Assembly (NCBI GenBank): GCA_965247265.1
Contig: OZ252002.1
Span: 434,001-498,000, forward strand
Reading direction: 5' to 3'
Origin: G965247265 sp965247265
Lineage (GTDB): Bacteria > Pseudomonadota > Gammaproteobacteria > UBA4575
DNA length: 64,000 nucleotides
Below, piece by piece: positions 37,081 through 46,225 of the stretch. A program made the position numbers and the translations under genes. Every line of letters starts with the position of its first letter. The first letter of the stretch is position 1. The notes below the pieces were generated by a model. That model did no database searches. It was not told the DNA's origin and was given only the letters and a program-made list of their open reading frames with translations.

Positions 37081-37866
37081 ATGTATACCAAGTGCCCAGA
37101 TTGTAATGCTGTATTTCGTGTCACGACGTAACAATTAAAAATTGCCGAAGGATTGGTGCGCTGTGGTTTATGCGATGCGGTTTTTAATGGTAAAGATCAC
37201 ATACATGAAGACTCTGAATTACCAGATACAGAAAAAACTAATTCTTTAAAACAAGAATTTGATTCATCTGAAGTGGAGCCTGTTTCTACGGATTCCACAT
37301 CAGATGAAATGCATCAACACAACGAAGATGAATTAATCGACAACGAAAAAATTCCCACAGTAATTCGAGATGACTTTGGTAGCGGCTTTCTTACAAGACC
37401 CAGTAATCCTATGCATATGGCAATGTGGACTGCAGGTTCACTTTTACTGGCAACATTTTTCCTTGGACAAATAACCTATTGGCAAAATGTAGATGTTTTA
37501 CCCCGCACATGGGTAAACGGATTCTGTAATGTCATGCGATGTACATCACCAATTGAACGTGACTTAGGCGCAATCAAAATTTTAAATCGAAGTATCTATA
37601 CGCATCCAAATGTTGAAGATGCGCTAATGATTACTACTTCGTTCGTCAATGAAAGTACTGCTGCGCAACCACTGCCACATTTACAAGTTGCCTTACTAAA
37701 TACTCAAGGCCAAGTTGTTGCGATACGACGGTTTATTCCTAATGATTATCTTGTAAATAAAAAGTTAGCCTCCTCATTAATGCACCCTGACCAACCAATT
37801 GGTGCGCGTTTGGAAGTCTTTGATCCTGGTAGCAAAGTGATAGCTTATGAATTTGAGTTCTATTAG
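37081..37866 (+). pseudogene. DUF3426/zinc-ribbon membrane protein with one in-frame stop
   Basis: The full frame starts at ATG 37081 with MYTKCPDCNAVFRVTT, meets TAA at 37129-37131, and continues QLKIAEGLVRCGLCDAVFNG to the end at 37866. The two Cys pairs of the zinc ribbon flank the stop. The missing residue is normally Glu or Gln, so one base change explains it. One membrane helix lies around residues 120-140 (WTAGSLLLATFFLGQI), followed by the DUF3426 domain. Function is unknown. A restart inside would lose half the zinc ribbon. Its 3' end overlaps dusB by 20 bases. Confidence 0.82.
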
Positions 37867-38878
37867 TCACTCAGACATTGCTAAGCCATTGAAAATAGGC
37901 AATTTCACATTGCGAAGTAATATTATGCTCGCGCCAATGGCGGGAATTACCGATTCTGTATTCCGAAATATCTGCACACAAAAAGGAGCAGCAGCAACCG
38001 TTGCAGAAATGCTAACTTCTGATATTTCTCTTTGGAATCGTTCTAAAAGCTCTACGCGTTTAATAAAACCTACTGACCCTGAACCTCGTATCGTACAAAT
38101 TGCAGGTACTGATCCAAAATTGATGGCTACAGCGGCAAAAGTTTGTGTTAACAAAGGTGCACAAATTATTGATATTAATATGGGATGCCCTGCTAAAAAC
38201 GTTTGTAAAAAAAAGGCAGGCTCAGCTTTACTTGAAGATGAGAAAACAGTTGCTGAAATTTTAAAAACTGTTGTAAATACAGTTGATGTACCTGTTACCT
38301 TAAAAATTCGAACAGGAACTACTACACATAAACATAATGCAGTAAAAAATTGCGAAGCTTGCTGAAGCCATAGGGATTCAAGCACTAGCCATACATGGGC
38401 GCACACGTCAATGCTTATACAAAGGTAATGCAGAATACGAGACAATAAGAAAAGTAAAAAATGTGGTGAGTATTCCAGTAATTGCAAATGGCGATATTTA
38501 TTCCCCAGAAATTGCAAAAAAGTCTTGGCTTTTACTAAAGCAAATGCGATTATGATAGGAAGAGCAGCGCAAGGTAACCCCTGGATATTTAGACAGGTAA
38601 GTTACTACATAAAAAATAACAAGACGCCGCCTATACCCTCATTGGAAGAAATTGAAACAGTTATGCAAGTACATCTTGATGGCTTGTATACACATTATGG
38701 AAATAAAGTGGGTGTTCGTGTTGCTCGAAAACATATCGCTTGGTATCTAAAAAAGTTTACAAACTATGCGATGTTTAAGGATTCATTATTGCGTACTGAT
38801 AGTACACAAGAACAATTAAAACGATTAAGTGAATTTTTTAAAACATCAGCATGTGAAAAAATGGAGTTAGCCGAATGA
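37847..38878 (+). pseudogene. dusB: tRNA-dihydrouridine synthase DusB with two opposite frameshifts
   Basis: The first part reads as DusB (LAPMAGITDSVFRNIC, INMGCPAKNVC, VDVPVTLKIRTG) to about 38345. An extra A in the A6 run after GCAGT shifts the frame. The +1 frame then carries IAKLAEAIGIQALAIHGRTRQC and VSIPVIANGDIYSPEIAK. A missing A in the second A6 run (about 38516-38521) returns it to the first frame, LAFTKANAIMIGRAAQGNPWIFR to the end. Net length is unchanged. The catalytic cysteine region is in the first part and the FMN-phosphate region in the last. It ends in an ATGA overlap with fis. Confidence 0.88.
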
Positions 38879-39156
38879 GTGCATCGTTATCAACTGCCCA
38901 AGTAACAAATTTGCATCGTGAGCGCCGCAAACAACCTTTACGTGACACCGTCACAAATTCATTACGACTATACTTAAACCAATTAAGTGGTGATGAACCA
39001 GAAGAACTCTACAATATGTTCATTGAAGAGGTTGAACGCCCACTCTTGGAATCTGTCATGCAGTATTGCAACGGCAATCAAACAAAGGCGGCCAAATACT
39101 TAGGTCTTAACCGCGGAACATTACGAAAAAAGCTCAAAATATACGGGCTAAACTAG
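38875..39156 (+). CDS. fis: DNA-bending regulator Fis
   Basis: The 93-residue product is normal Fis length. The C-terminal helix-turn-helix GNQTKAAKYLGLNRGTLRKKLKIYGLN is complete. It is a nucleoid protein that stimulates rRNA promoters. Its ATG overlaps the dusB stop (38875-38878), so Fis output may depend on ribosomes finishing dusB; the dusB lesions could affect this. Confidence 0.95.
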   Translation: MSASLSTAQVTNLHRERRKQPLRDTVTNSLRLYLNQLSGDEPEELYNMFIEEVERPLLESVMQYCNGNQTKAAKYLGLNRGTLRKKLKIYGLN

Positions 39157-39182
39157 TCAGCTTTTCAATTTAGAAAACTTCG

Positions 39183-40757
39183 TTGGCCAGTTCTAACCGG
39201 CACGCCATACGTCGTGCGTTAATAAGCGTATCTAAAAAATCGGGCATTATTGAATTTGCCCGTGAGTTACGCAACCTGAGGATAGAAATTTTATCTACGG
39301 GTGGCACGGCACAGTTACTTAGTGAAAATGATATAAACGTTACGGAAGTATCTGACTTTACCGGTTTTCCTGAAATAATGGATGGCCGTGTTAAAACACT
39401 CCATCCAAAAGTGCATGGCGGCATCCTAGGACGCCGAGGCCAAGACAAACACGTCATGCAACAACATAATATAGAGCCTATCGATTTGGTTGTTATCAAC
39501 CTTTATCCATTTGCTGCAACCATTGCCAAGCCCGATTGCACACTAGAAAATGCTATTGAAAACATTGATATTGGCGGGCCTGCAATGTTAAGAGCAGCGG
39601 CCAAAAATAATGTGCATGTGGGTGTAGTTGTTGACCCATCAGATTACACAAAAATTATACTAAACTTAAAAAATAATGATGGTGCGCTAGATGCGAATAC
39701 TCGATTTGATCTTGCCGTTAAAGCATTTGAACATACGTCTCAGTATGACGGCATGATTGCTAATTATCTAGGAACACAGCTATTAAAAGATAACACTGTA
39801 TTCCCGCGCACACTCAACCTTCAGTTACATAAAGCACAAGTATTGCGTTATGGAGAAAACCCTCACCAACGTGGCGCATTTTATATTGAGTCGGTACTAA
39901 GTGAGCCAAGTGTTGCAAAATCAAAAATACTTCAAGGTAAACAATTATCCTATAACAATGTCGCCGATACTGATGCCGCGCTGGAATGTGTGCGACAATT
40001 TTCTTCGCCCGCTTGCGTCATTGTTAAACATGCAAACCCTTGTGGCGTTGCTATTGGCAAAAGCATTTCGGAAGCTTATGAATTAGCCTATCAAACAGAT
40101 CCTACCTCTGCTTTTGGCGGCATAATTGCCTTTAACCAAGAGCTTGATGTAAACACCGCAAAAACTATTATTGATCGACAGTTTGTAGAAGTTATTGTTG
40201 CGCCAATAATTTCTGATGCTGCATGTGAAGTGTTAGCGACAAAGAAGAATATCCGAGTATTAGAGTGCGGGGAACAGCATGAAAATATTGAGTCCTTTGA
40301 TTATAAGCGTGTAGTGGGTGGGCTATTAGTACAAGATCGAGACTTAGGTAAGATTGACGAGTCAGATATTAAAGTTGTTTCTAAGCGAGCACCTACGAAC
40401 GATGAGCTAACGGATTTATTGTTCGCATGGAAAGTTGTGAAATTCGTAAAGTCTAATGCTATCGTATATGTACACAATCAACAGACCATTGGAATTGGCG
40501 CTGGACAGATGAGTCGCGTTTATTCAGCAAAGCTTGCAGCAATTAAAGCGCAAGATGAAAATTTAAAAGTAGCAGGGTCTGTAATGGGATCTGATGCATT
40601 TTTCCCTTTTCGAGATGCAATTGATGCAGCGCAGGAATATGGAATAACCGCCATTATTCAACCAGGTGGTTCTATTAATGACAACGAGGTCATTGCTGCG
40701 GTCGATGATTTTGATATGTTAATGGTATTTACCGGAATGCGTCATTTTCGTCATTGA
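39183..40757 (+). CDS. purH: Bifunctional AICAR formyltransferase/IMP cyclohydrolase
   Basis: The 524-residue product is full length: RRALISVSKKSGIIEFA, STGGTAQLL and HPKVHGGILGRR in the cyclohydrolase half. VKHANPCGVAIG, KFVKSNAIVYV and SDAFFPFRD are in the transformylase half. It catalyses the last two steps of IMP synthesis. The start is TTG at 39183, since no ATG or GTG lies in frame between the fis stop and the conserved region, and the ribosome binding site is weak. It is 26 bases after fis. Confidence 0.95.
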   Translation: MASSNRHAIRRALISVSKKSGIIEFARELRNLRIEILSTGGTAQLLSENDINVTEVSDFTGFPEIMDGRVKTLHPKVHGGILGRRGQDKHVMQQHNIEPIDLVVINLYPFAATIAKPDCTLENAIENIDIGGPAMLRAAAKNNVHVGVVVDPSDYTKIILNLKNNDGALDANTRFDLAVKAFEHTSQYDGMIANYLGTQLLKDNTVFPRTLNLQLHKAQVLRYGENPHQRGAFYIESVLSEPSVAKSKILQGKQLSYNNVADTDAALECVRQFSSPACVIVKHANPCGVAIGKSISEAYELAYQTDPTSAFGGIIAFNQELDVNTAKTIIDRQFVEVIVAPIISDAACEVLATKKNIRVLECGEQHENIESFDYKRVVGGLLVQDRDLGKIDESDIKVVSKRAPTNDELTDLLFAWKVVKFVKSNAIVYVHNQQTIGIGAGQMSRVYSAKLAAIKAQDENLKVAGSVMGSDAFFPFRDAIDAAQEYGITAIIQPGGSINDNEVIAAVDDFDMLMVFTGMRHFRH

Positions 40758-40864
40758 GGTTGCTAAAAATACCCATTATCCATCTCATTATGTAGCGTAA
40801 AATTTACCTGATTGCTTTGCAGCAACAAAAAATTTCAACTCAAATTTATCTCCTTGTATAGCAC

Positions 40865-41755
40865 GTGAATATACTTGTTCAAATTATTGGCATCATGTTT
40901 CCAATACTAGCAATCGTGGCATTAGGTACGTTCCTTGGCAGTAAATGGAAACTTAGAATGGATACTGCTAACCAGTTAAATTTAGATGTATTTGTTCCTG
41001 CTTTAGTATTCTCTGCATTAAGCGACAAATCATTTAATCTTACCGAACATCTGTCTCTTGCCGTCACTGGATTAGTCGTTGTGCTGACTGCAGGGGTGCT
41101 AGCTTTTGTTATTTCCACGATTACCGATTTCAAATTTCGCACAATTGCCCCACCGATGATGTTCCATAATGCTGGCAATGTCGGTTTGCCTATTATGAGT
41201 CTTGCATTTGGGAAACCAGGATTAGTAACAGGTCTGGTACTTTTTTTAGTTGGAAATATTACTCATTTCGGTCTTGGGAGTCTGATATTAGCCTCCAAGC
41301 AAGGTGTTATTGTGATATTCAAACAAGTTGTTATTTGGGCAGCAGCACTTGCGCTAGTTATAAATGCATCACCCATTACTATTGCAGCAAACATAATGTT
41401 GCCCGTTAGTATGCTTGGCCAAATTGCAATTCCACTAATGTTGTTTTCTCTAGGTGTGCGATTAGCTACAATAGACTTCGAAAAATGGAAGATTGGAATT
41501 ATATTTGCGGTACTTACCCCACTGGTTGGTTTCTGTACTGCATGGCTATTGATTAGCTTTGTTGATCTAACTGCAATTCAAGCAGGATCATTATTATTAT
41601 TCGGCGCATTACCTCCAGCTGTAATGAACTTTTTGTTTGCTGAACGTTTCAATCAAGAACCAAAATCTGTAGCTTCAATTGTACTGCTAGGCAATCTATT
41701 CGCTATTATAACGTTTCCGTTTGCATTAGCGTTTGTGCTTACAAAATTTACATAA
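40865..41755 (+). CDS. AEC-family transporter (auxin efflux carrier-like)
   Basis: The 296-residue membrane protein has about ten hydrophobic helices and the AEC features FVPALVFSALSDKSFN, APPMMFHNAGNVGLPIMSLAFG and the mirrored C-terminal half with GALPPAVMNFLFAERF. Bacterial members export or import organic acids such as malate. The substrate is unknown. It sits between purH and purD, apparently unrelated to purine synthesis. Confidence 0.85.
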   Translation: MNILVQIIGIMFPILAIVALGTFLGSKWKLRMDTANQLNLDVFVPALVFSALSDKSFNLTEHLSLAVTGLVVVLTAGVLAFVISTITDFKFRTIAPPMMFHNAGNVGLPIMSLAFGKPGLVTGLVLFLVGNITHFGLGSLILASKQGVIVIFKQVVIWAAALALVINASPITIAANIMLPVSMLGQIAIPLMLFSLGVRLATIDFEKWKIGIIFAVLTPLVGFCTAWLLISFVDLTAIQAGSLLLFGALPPAVMNFLFAERFNQEPKSVASIVLLGNLFAIITFPFALAFVLTKFT

Positions 41756-41787
41756 AATTTTAAATACTCAAAAGGCTAATTACTAAA

Positions 41788-43065
41788 ATGAAGGTTCTGG
41801 TTGTTGGTGGCGGAGGACGTGAACACGCACTGGCATGGAAGTTAAGTCAATCTGCATTAATTACAAAAATTTATGTTGCCCCTGGAAATGCTGGTACGGC
41901 ATGTGAAACTAAAACAGAAAATATTGATATCGAGGCAGACGATATCGCATCGTTACTTACATTTGCCAAGCAAGAAAAAATAGAGCTAACGATAGTAGGC
42001 CCTGAAGCTCCGTTGATCGCGGGCATCGTAGATCAATTCACAGAAAAACAAATTCCAATTTTTGGCCCTAGCGCAGCAACTGCAAAATTAGAAGGATCAA
42101 AAGCATTCGCCAAGCAGTTTATGCAGCAAAATTATATACCGACTGGCGATTATGCTGCATTTACTGACTTAGAAGAGGCCTGTGCATACATTAAATCAAA
42201 ACCTGTTCCAATTGTTATCAAAGCAGATGGTTTAGCTGCGGGTAAGGGTGTAATCATCGCGAATACACATGACGAGGCACTTCAATGTGCTGAGCATATG
42301 TTGACAGGAAATAAATTTGGTCATGCAGGCATGCGCATTGTTGTAGAAGAATTTATTAAGGGCGAAGAAGCAAGCTTTATATGCATGGTGGACGGAGAAC
42401 ATGTTTTACCCATGGCGAGCTCTCAAGATCATAAGGCACGTGATAATGGAGATGTAGGCCCCAACACAGGGGGAATGGGAGCTTATTCACCAGCACCTAT
42501 TGTCGATGAAAATATGCATCAACGCATTTTGGATAAAATCATTTATCCAACTGTGCGAGGTTTTGCGAAGCAAGGTACACCGTATACAGGCTTTCTTTAT
42601 GCAGGCATTATGATAGATGCGCAATCAAATCCCTATGTACTTGAATTCAATTGCAGGTTTGGAGACCCAGAAACCCAACCCATTATGATGCGTATGCAAT
42701 CTGATTTAGCACAATTATGTGTTGCTGCAATCAACAAACAATTGAGCAATCAAACTATTCAATGGGATGCCCGCACTGCACTGGGCGTCGTTCTGGCAGC
42801 AGGCGGTTACCCAGAAAAATATGATAAAGGTGAAATTATTCGAGGATTAACATTACCTGAAAATCCTATACATAAAGTTTTTCATGCAGGCACTGCATTA
42901 CAAAATGGCAACACGATAACGAATGGCGGACGTGTTTTATGTGCAACAGCACTCGGTGAAAATATATTTGATGCTCAGAAAAATGCTTATAGTCTGGCGA
43001 CTCAGATCTCTTGGCCAAACATGTTTTACCGTTCAGATATTGGTTATCGCGCCATCAAAAACTAA
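41788..43065 (+). CDS. purD: Phosphoribosylamine-glycine ligase
   Basis: The 425-residue product has the complete PurD pattern: VLVVGGGGREHALAWKL, IVGPEAPLIAGI, KADGLAAGKGV, SSQDHKARDNGDVGPNTGGMGAYSPAP and LEFNCRFGDPETQ. It is the second step of purine synthesis. It lies near purH but separated by the AEC gene. It is convergent with rho. Confidence 0.96.
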   Translation: MKVLVVGGGGREHALAWKLSQSALITKIYVAPGNAGTACETKTENIDIEADDIASLLTFAKQEKIELTIVGPEAPLIAGIVDQFTEKQIPIFGPSAATAKLEGSKAFAKQFMQQNYIPTGDYAAFTDLEEACAYIKSKPVPIVIKADGLAAGKGVIIANTHDEALQCAEHMLTGNKFGHAGMRIVVEEFIKGEEASFICMVDGEHVLPMASSQDHKARDNGDVGPNTGGMGAYSPAPIVDENMHQRILDKIIYPTVRGFAKQGTPYTGFLYAGIMIDAQSNPYVLEFNCRFGDPETQPIMMRMQSDLAQLCVAAINKQLSNQTIQWDARTALGVVLAAGGYPEKYDKGEIIRGLTLPENPIHKVFHAGTALQNGNTITNGGRVLCATALGENIFDAQKNAYSLATQISWPNMFYRSDIGYRAIKN

Positions 43066-43124
43066 TCGGAGACAAAAAGGAATTGAGAACGTAAATCTAT
43101 TAATTAAACGCATTAATTCAAATG

Positions 43125-44381
43125 CTAACGCTTCATCGCAACAAAAAATTCTTCATTGGTTTTCGTTGTTTGCATACGCCCAAGCATGAAATCCATCGCT
43201 TCAATTTCATCCATGGGATGCAAGAATTTTCGTAGCACCCAAATTTTTTGCAGTTCTTCTTGATTTGTTATCAATTCTTCACGGCGTGTGCCCGAGCGAT
43301 TGATGTTAATGGCAGGGAATACACGTTTTTCTGCAATTCGTCGATCCATATGAATTTCCAGGTTGCCTGTGCCTTTGAATTCTTCATAAATAACTTCATC
43401 CATTTTAGAACCGGTATCAATCAACGCAGTAGCCAGAATGGTAAGGCTGCCACCTTCCTCAATGTTTCGCGCCGCACCGAAGAATCTTTTAGGACGTTGT
43501 AAGGCATTGGCATCCACACCACCCGTCAAGACTTTGCCAGATGCAGGTGCCACAGTATTATAAGCACGTGCTAAACGCGTGATGGAATCTAGCAAGATAA
43601 CAACATCTTTCTTGTGCTCCACAAGTCTTTTGGCTTTTTCGATTACCATTTCAGCAACTTGAACGTGACGACTTGCAGGCTCGTCAAACGTACTTGAAAC
43701 CACTTCACCCTGAACCATGCGCTGCATTTCAGTCACTTCTTCAGGTCGCTCATCAATGAGCAATACGATTAAGTAACAATCCGGATGATTAGAGGTAACA
43801 CTCTGCGCAATATTTTGCAGCATTAGGGTCTTACCTGCTTTAGGTGGCGATACGATTAATCCACGCTGACCCTTCCCTACGGGTGCGCAAATATCGATAA
43901 TGCGAGCAGTGATATCCTCAGTACTACCATTCCCTCGCTCTAGCTTAAGACGTTCATCTGGATGCAAAGGTGTTAAATTTTCAAATAAAATTTTTCGTTT
44001 TGCATTTTCGGGTTTATCAAAATTAATTTGATCAACTTTAAGCATTGCAAAATATCGTTCGCTGTCTTTAGGCGGGCGAATTTTTCCAGATACAGTATCA
44101 CCTGTACGTAATCCAAAACGACGAATTTGACTGGGTGAAACATAGATATCATCTGGACCAGCGAGATAAGAACAATCTACTGAACGTAGAAATCCAAATC
44201 CGTCTTGTAAGATTTCCAGTACACCATTCCCAAGAATATCTTCGCCATTTTTTGCGTGTACTTTAAGAATTGAAAATATAATATCTTGCTTTCGAGAACG
44301 AGATAAATTATCAATCCCCATGTCTGCAGCAACATCAATCAATTCTGAAGCTGGTCTTTTCTTTAATTCCGTTAAATTCAT
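43125..44381 (-). CDS. rho: Transcription termination factor Rho
   Basis: The 418-residue product is normal Rho. The N-terminal helix bundle MNLTELKKRPASELIDVA and the RNA-binding cold-shock fold (DGFGFLRSVDCSYLAGPDDIYVSPSQIRRF) come first. The ATPase follows with the Walker A region PPKAGKTLMLQNIA, the Walker B LIVLLIDERPEEVTEM and the Q/R loops. It is downstream of trxA, the conserved order. Confidence 0.97.
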   Translation of the reverse strand: MNLTELKKRPASELIDVAADMGIDNLSRSRKQDIIFSILKVHAKNGEDILGNGVLEILQDGFGFLRSVDCSYLAGPDDIYVSPSQIRRFGLRTGDTVSGKIRPPKDSERYFAMLKVDQINFDKPENAKRKILFENLTPLHPDERLKLERGNGSTEDITARIIDICAPVGKGQRGLIVSPPKAGKTLMLQNIAQSVTSNHPDCYLIVLLIDERPEEVTEMQRMVQGEVVSSTFDEPASRHVQVAEMVIEKAKRLVEHKKDVVILLDSITRLARAYNTVAPASGKVLTGGVDANALQRPKRFFGAARNIEEGGSLTILATALIDTGSKMDEVIYEEFKGTGNLEIHMDRRIAEKRVFPAININRSGTRREELITNQEELQKIWVLRKFLHPMDEIEAMDFMLGRMQTTKTNEEFFVAMKR

Positions 44382-44473
44382 AGCATTTCTATTATTTTGT
44401 TATTTAAAAGATAAGAGTTAGTAAAATATCTCTGCATAGTGCGATTGTCGCTGTTTGCATGCAAAGTTTCTTT

Positions 44474-44490
44474 ACGCTATGGAATAGCGT
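44474..44490. repeat. Inverted repeat between trxA and rho
   Basis: ACGCTAT (44474-44480) and ATAGCGT (44484-44490) form a perfect 7-bp hairpin with a 3-base loop. On the minus strand, the direction of trxA and rho, it is followed by AAAG, so it is not a classical terminator there. It lies in the 217-base rho leader, where Rho autoregulation is known in other bacteria. Confidence 0.35.
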
Positions 44491-44598
44491 TTTATAAATT
44501 AGAGTTTTTTAGCGTAGCGCGTATTGGTTTTGCTATTAAATTACTTTTAGTTAATTAATATAGATGAATGATAGGAGTTATTGTTAACAGAATTGGAA

Positions 44599-44925
44599 TT
44601 AGATGCTTTGATCAATAAATGCAGTCAATTGCGATTTTGATAATGCTCCAACTTTAGTTGCTTCAGCATTACCATTTTTGAAAATCATTAATGTAGGTAT
44701 ACCACGCACACCGTACTTAGGTGGTGTATTGGGATTATCATCAATATCTAGCTTTGTGATCTTAAGCTTGCCTTCATATTTACCTGCGATTTCATCAAGA
44801 ATGGGTGCAATCATTTTGCACGGGCCACACCACTCGGCCCAGTATTCGACAAGTACAGGCTGGTCAGACTGCAGTACTTCTTGTTCAAAACTGTCATCGG
44901 AAATCTGACTAATATTTTCACTCAC
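44599..44925 (-). CDS. trxA: Thioredoxin
   Basis: The product is 108 residues when started at GTG 44925 (VSENISQISDDSFEQEVL), the usual TrxA start and length. An ATG at 44955 would add 10 residues. The active site is YWAEWCGPCKMIAP with WCGPC. The cis-proline loop GVRGIPTLMIF is present. It is the cytosolic disulfide reductase that also feeds DsbD. It lies upstream of rho on the same strand. Confidence 0.95.
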   Translation of the reverse strand: MSENISQISDDSFEQEVLQSDQPVLVEYWAEWCGPCKMIAPILDEIAGKYEGKLKITKLDIDDNPNTPPKYGVRGIPTLMIFKNGNAEATKVGALSKSQLTAFIDQSI

Positions 44926-45119
44926 TAAAAAATACCCCAAAGTTGTATGTAGCATTTGTGCTGTTCGAGAAAAGCCACCGGAATTGGCGGACTAAAGAGG
45001 TCTATGCAGCTAACAACTGCAATTGCTATTTTTATTCATAATTTAAATGAATTCAAGTCCATGCGACAAATAAGCCTAAATTTACCGACAAGATCACTCG
45101 TTCTAGCGCCCTAAACATC

Positions 45120-45143
45120 AAAAACAGGCTAATTTTTAGCCTG
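45120..45143 (-). terminator. Intrinsic terminator, minus strand
   Basis: A 7-bp stem (45125-45131 with 45137-45143) and a 5-base loop are followed on the minus strand by TTTTTGATG. No protein gene on the minus strand lies directly upstream, hence the small RNA candidate. Confidence 0.6.
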
Positions 45144-45211
45144 AATAGCTTGGGTCTAGCATGCAAGTTTGTGTCCTCTCAAGTGAAATTTACCTGTCTT
45201 TCCATTGTAAT
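45120..45211 (-). ncRNA. Small RNA candidate upstream of trxA
   Basis: The 355 bases between trxA and the NDUFA9-like gene hold no protein gene. On the minus strand a TTGAAT box (45246-45241) and a TATGAG box (45223-45218) are spaced 17 bases. The downstream transcript would end at a hairpin, CAGGCTA/TAGCCTG at 45125-45143, followed by TTTTTG. That gives a transcript of about 90 bases with its own intrinsic terminator, about 200 bases before trxA. Both boxes match consensus only 4 of 6. I know no family for it. Confidence 0.35.
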
Positions 45212-45280
45212 ATATGTCTCATAGTCCTAGCGCAACCACGATTCAATGATAGAAATTCTCGCAATACCTAAAATTTAAGT

Positions 45281-46225
45281 ATGAAACCATTAACAATTTG
45301 CATATTAGGTGGATGTGGTTTTGTAGGTCGCCATTTATGTGTTGAACTTTCGAATCGAGGTCATTTGCTCAAAATTTTAACGCGTCGGCGTGAGTGTCAT
45401 CGTGAATTATTAGTTCTACCCAATGCACTTATTATCGAAGCAGACATTCATGACGAAACGCAGCTTAATGAACATTTTAAAGATTGCGATGTTATTGTAA
45501 ATCTAATTGGCATATTAAATGAAAAGGGTTTTAATGGAAAAGGATTTCATTATGCACATGTAGAGCTTGCGCGAAAAATCATAACTACATGTTTAACGTG
45601 CAAAGTGCCGAGATTATTGCATATGAGCGCATTGAATGCAGATCCAAATGGGAAAAGTTTTTATTTACGCACTAAAGGTGAAGCAGAAAACTATGTGCAC
45701 AATTTTGCAACTAACAAAATCAATGTAACCAGTTTTAGACCCTCGGTAATTTTTGGTCCGGAAGATGACTTCCTTAATCGCTTTGCAACAATTTTAAAAT
45801 TAACATCGTTGTTTTTCCCATTGGCATGTGCAATCTGCAAATTTGCTCCGGCATATGTAGGTGATGTTATTAAAATTATGGCTGATTCACTGACTGACCC
45901 TGATGCAGCTGGTACAAGAATAAATTTATGCGGGCCAAAACAGTATTCATTAATACAAATTGTACAATATGTTGCTACTACATGCGTACTCAAAAGAAAG
46001 ATCTTTGGGTTACCAGATTCACTATCAAAATTTCAGGCAAAAACCTTACAACGGTTGCCAAGCAAACTATTCTCAATGGACAATTATCATTCACTTCAAA
46101 AAGATAGTATTTGCTCCGAAAATAATCTTTGCACCACAGGTTTAGAAATAATTGCACCAAAATATCTTGTCCATCATAGTAAAAAATCTAGCTACTATAA
46201 ATACCGTGTAAAGCATCACTATTAA
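45281..46225 (+). CDS. NDUFA9-like NAD(P)-binding SDR protein
   Basis: The 314-residue product is an atypical SDR with the dinucleotide motif ILGGCGFVGRHL near the N-terminus, and DCDVIVNLIGIL and LLHMSALNADPNGKSFYLRTKGEAE in the middle. FRPSVIFGPEDDFLNR follows. This matches the complex I NDUFA9-type proteins common in proteobacteria, which bind NADPH and lack a clear catalytic tyrosine. The exact role in bacteria is not settled. Its 3' end overlaps the convergent aminopeptidase gene by 4 bases. Confidence 0.82.
   Translation: MKPLTICILGGCGFVGRHLCVELSNRGHLLKILTRRRECHRELLVLPNALIIEADIHDETQLNEHFKDCDVIVNLIGILNEKGFNGKGFHYAHVELARKIITTCLTCKVPRLLHMSALNADPNGKSFYLRTKGEAENYVHNFATNKINVTSFRPSVIFGPEDDFLNRFATILKLTSLFFPLACAICKFAPAYVGDVIKIMADSLTDPDAAGTRINLCGPKQYSLIQIVQYVATTCVLKRKIFGLPDSLSKFQAKTLQRLPSKLFSMDNYHSLQKDSICSENNLCTTGLEIIAPKYLVHHSKKSSYYKYRVKHHY

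Noticed and set aside
36180..38878. Genetic code change with TAA or TAG read as sense
   Set aside because: Intact genes such as accC, purH and groEL stop normally at TAA or TAG, and the broken genes also have frameshifts.
44474..44490. Terminator for trxA
   Set aside because: In the direction of transcription the hairpin is followed by A-rich, not T-rich, sequence.
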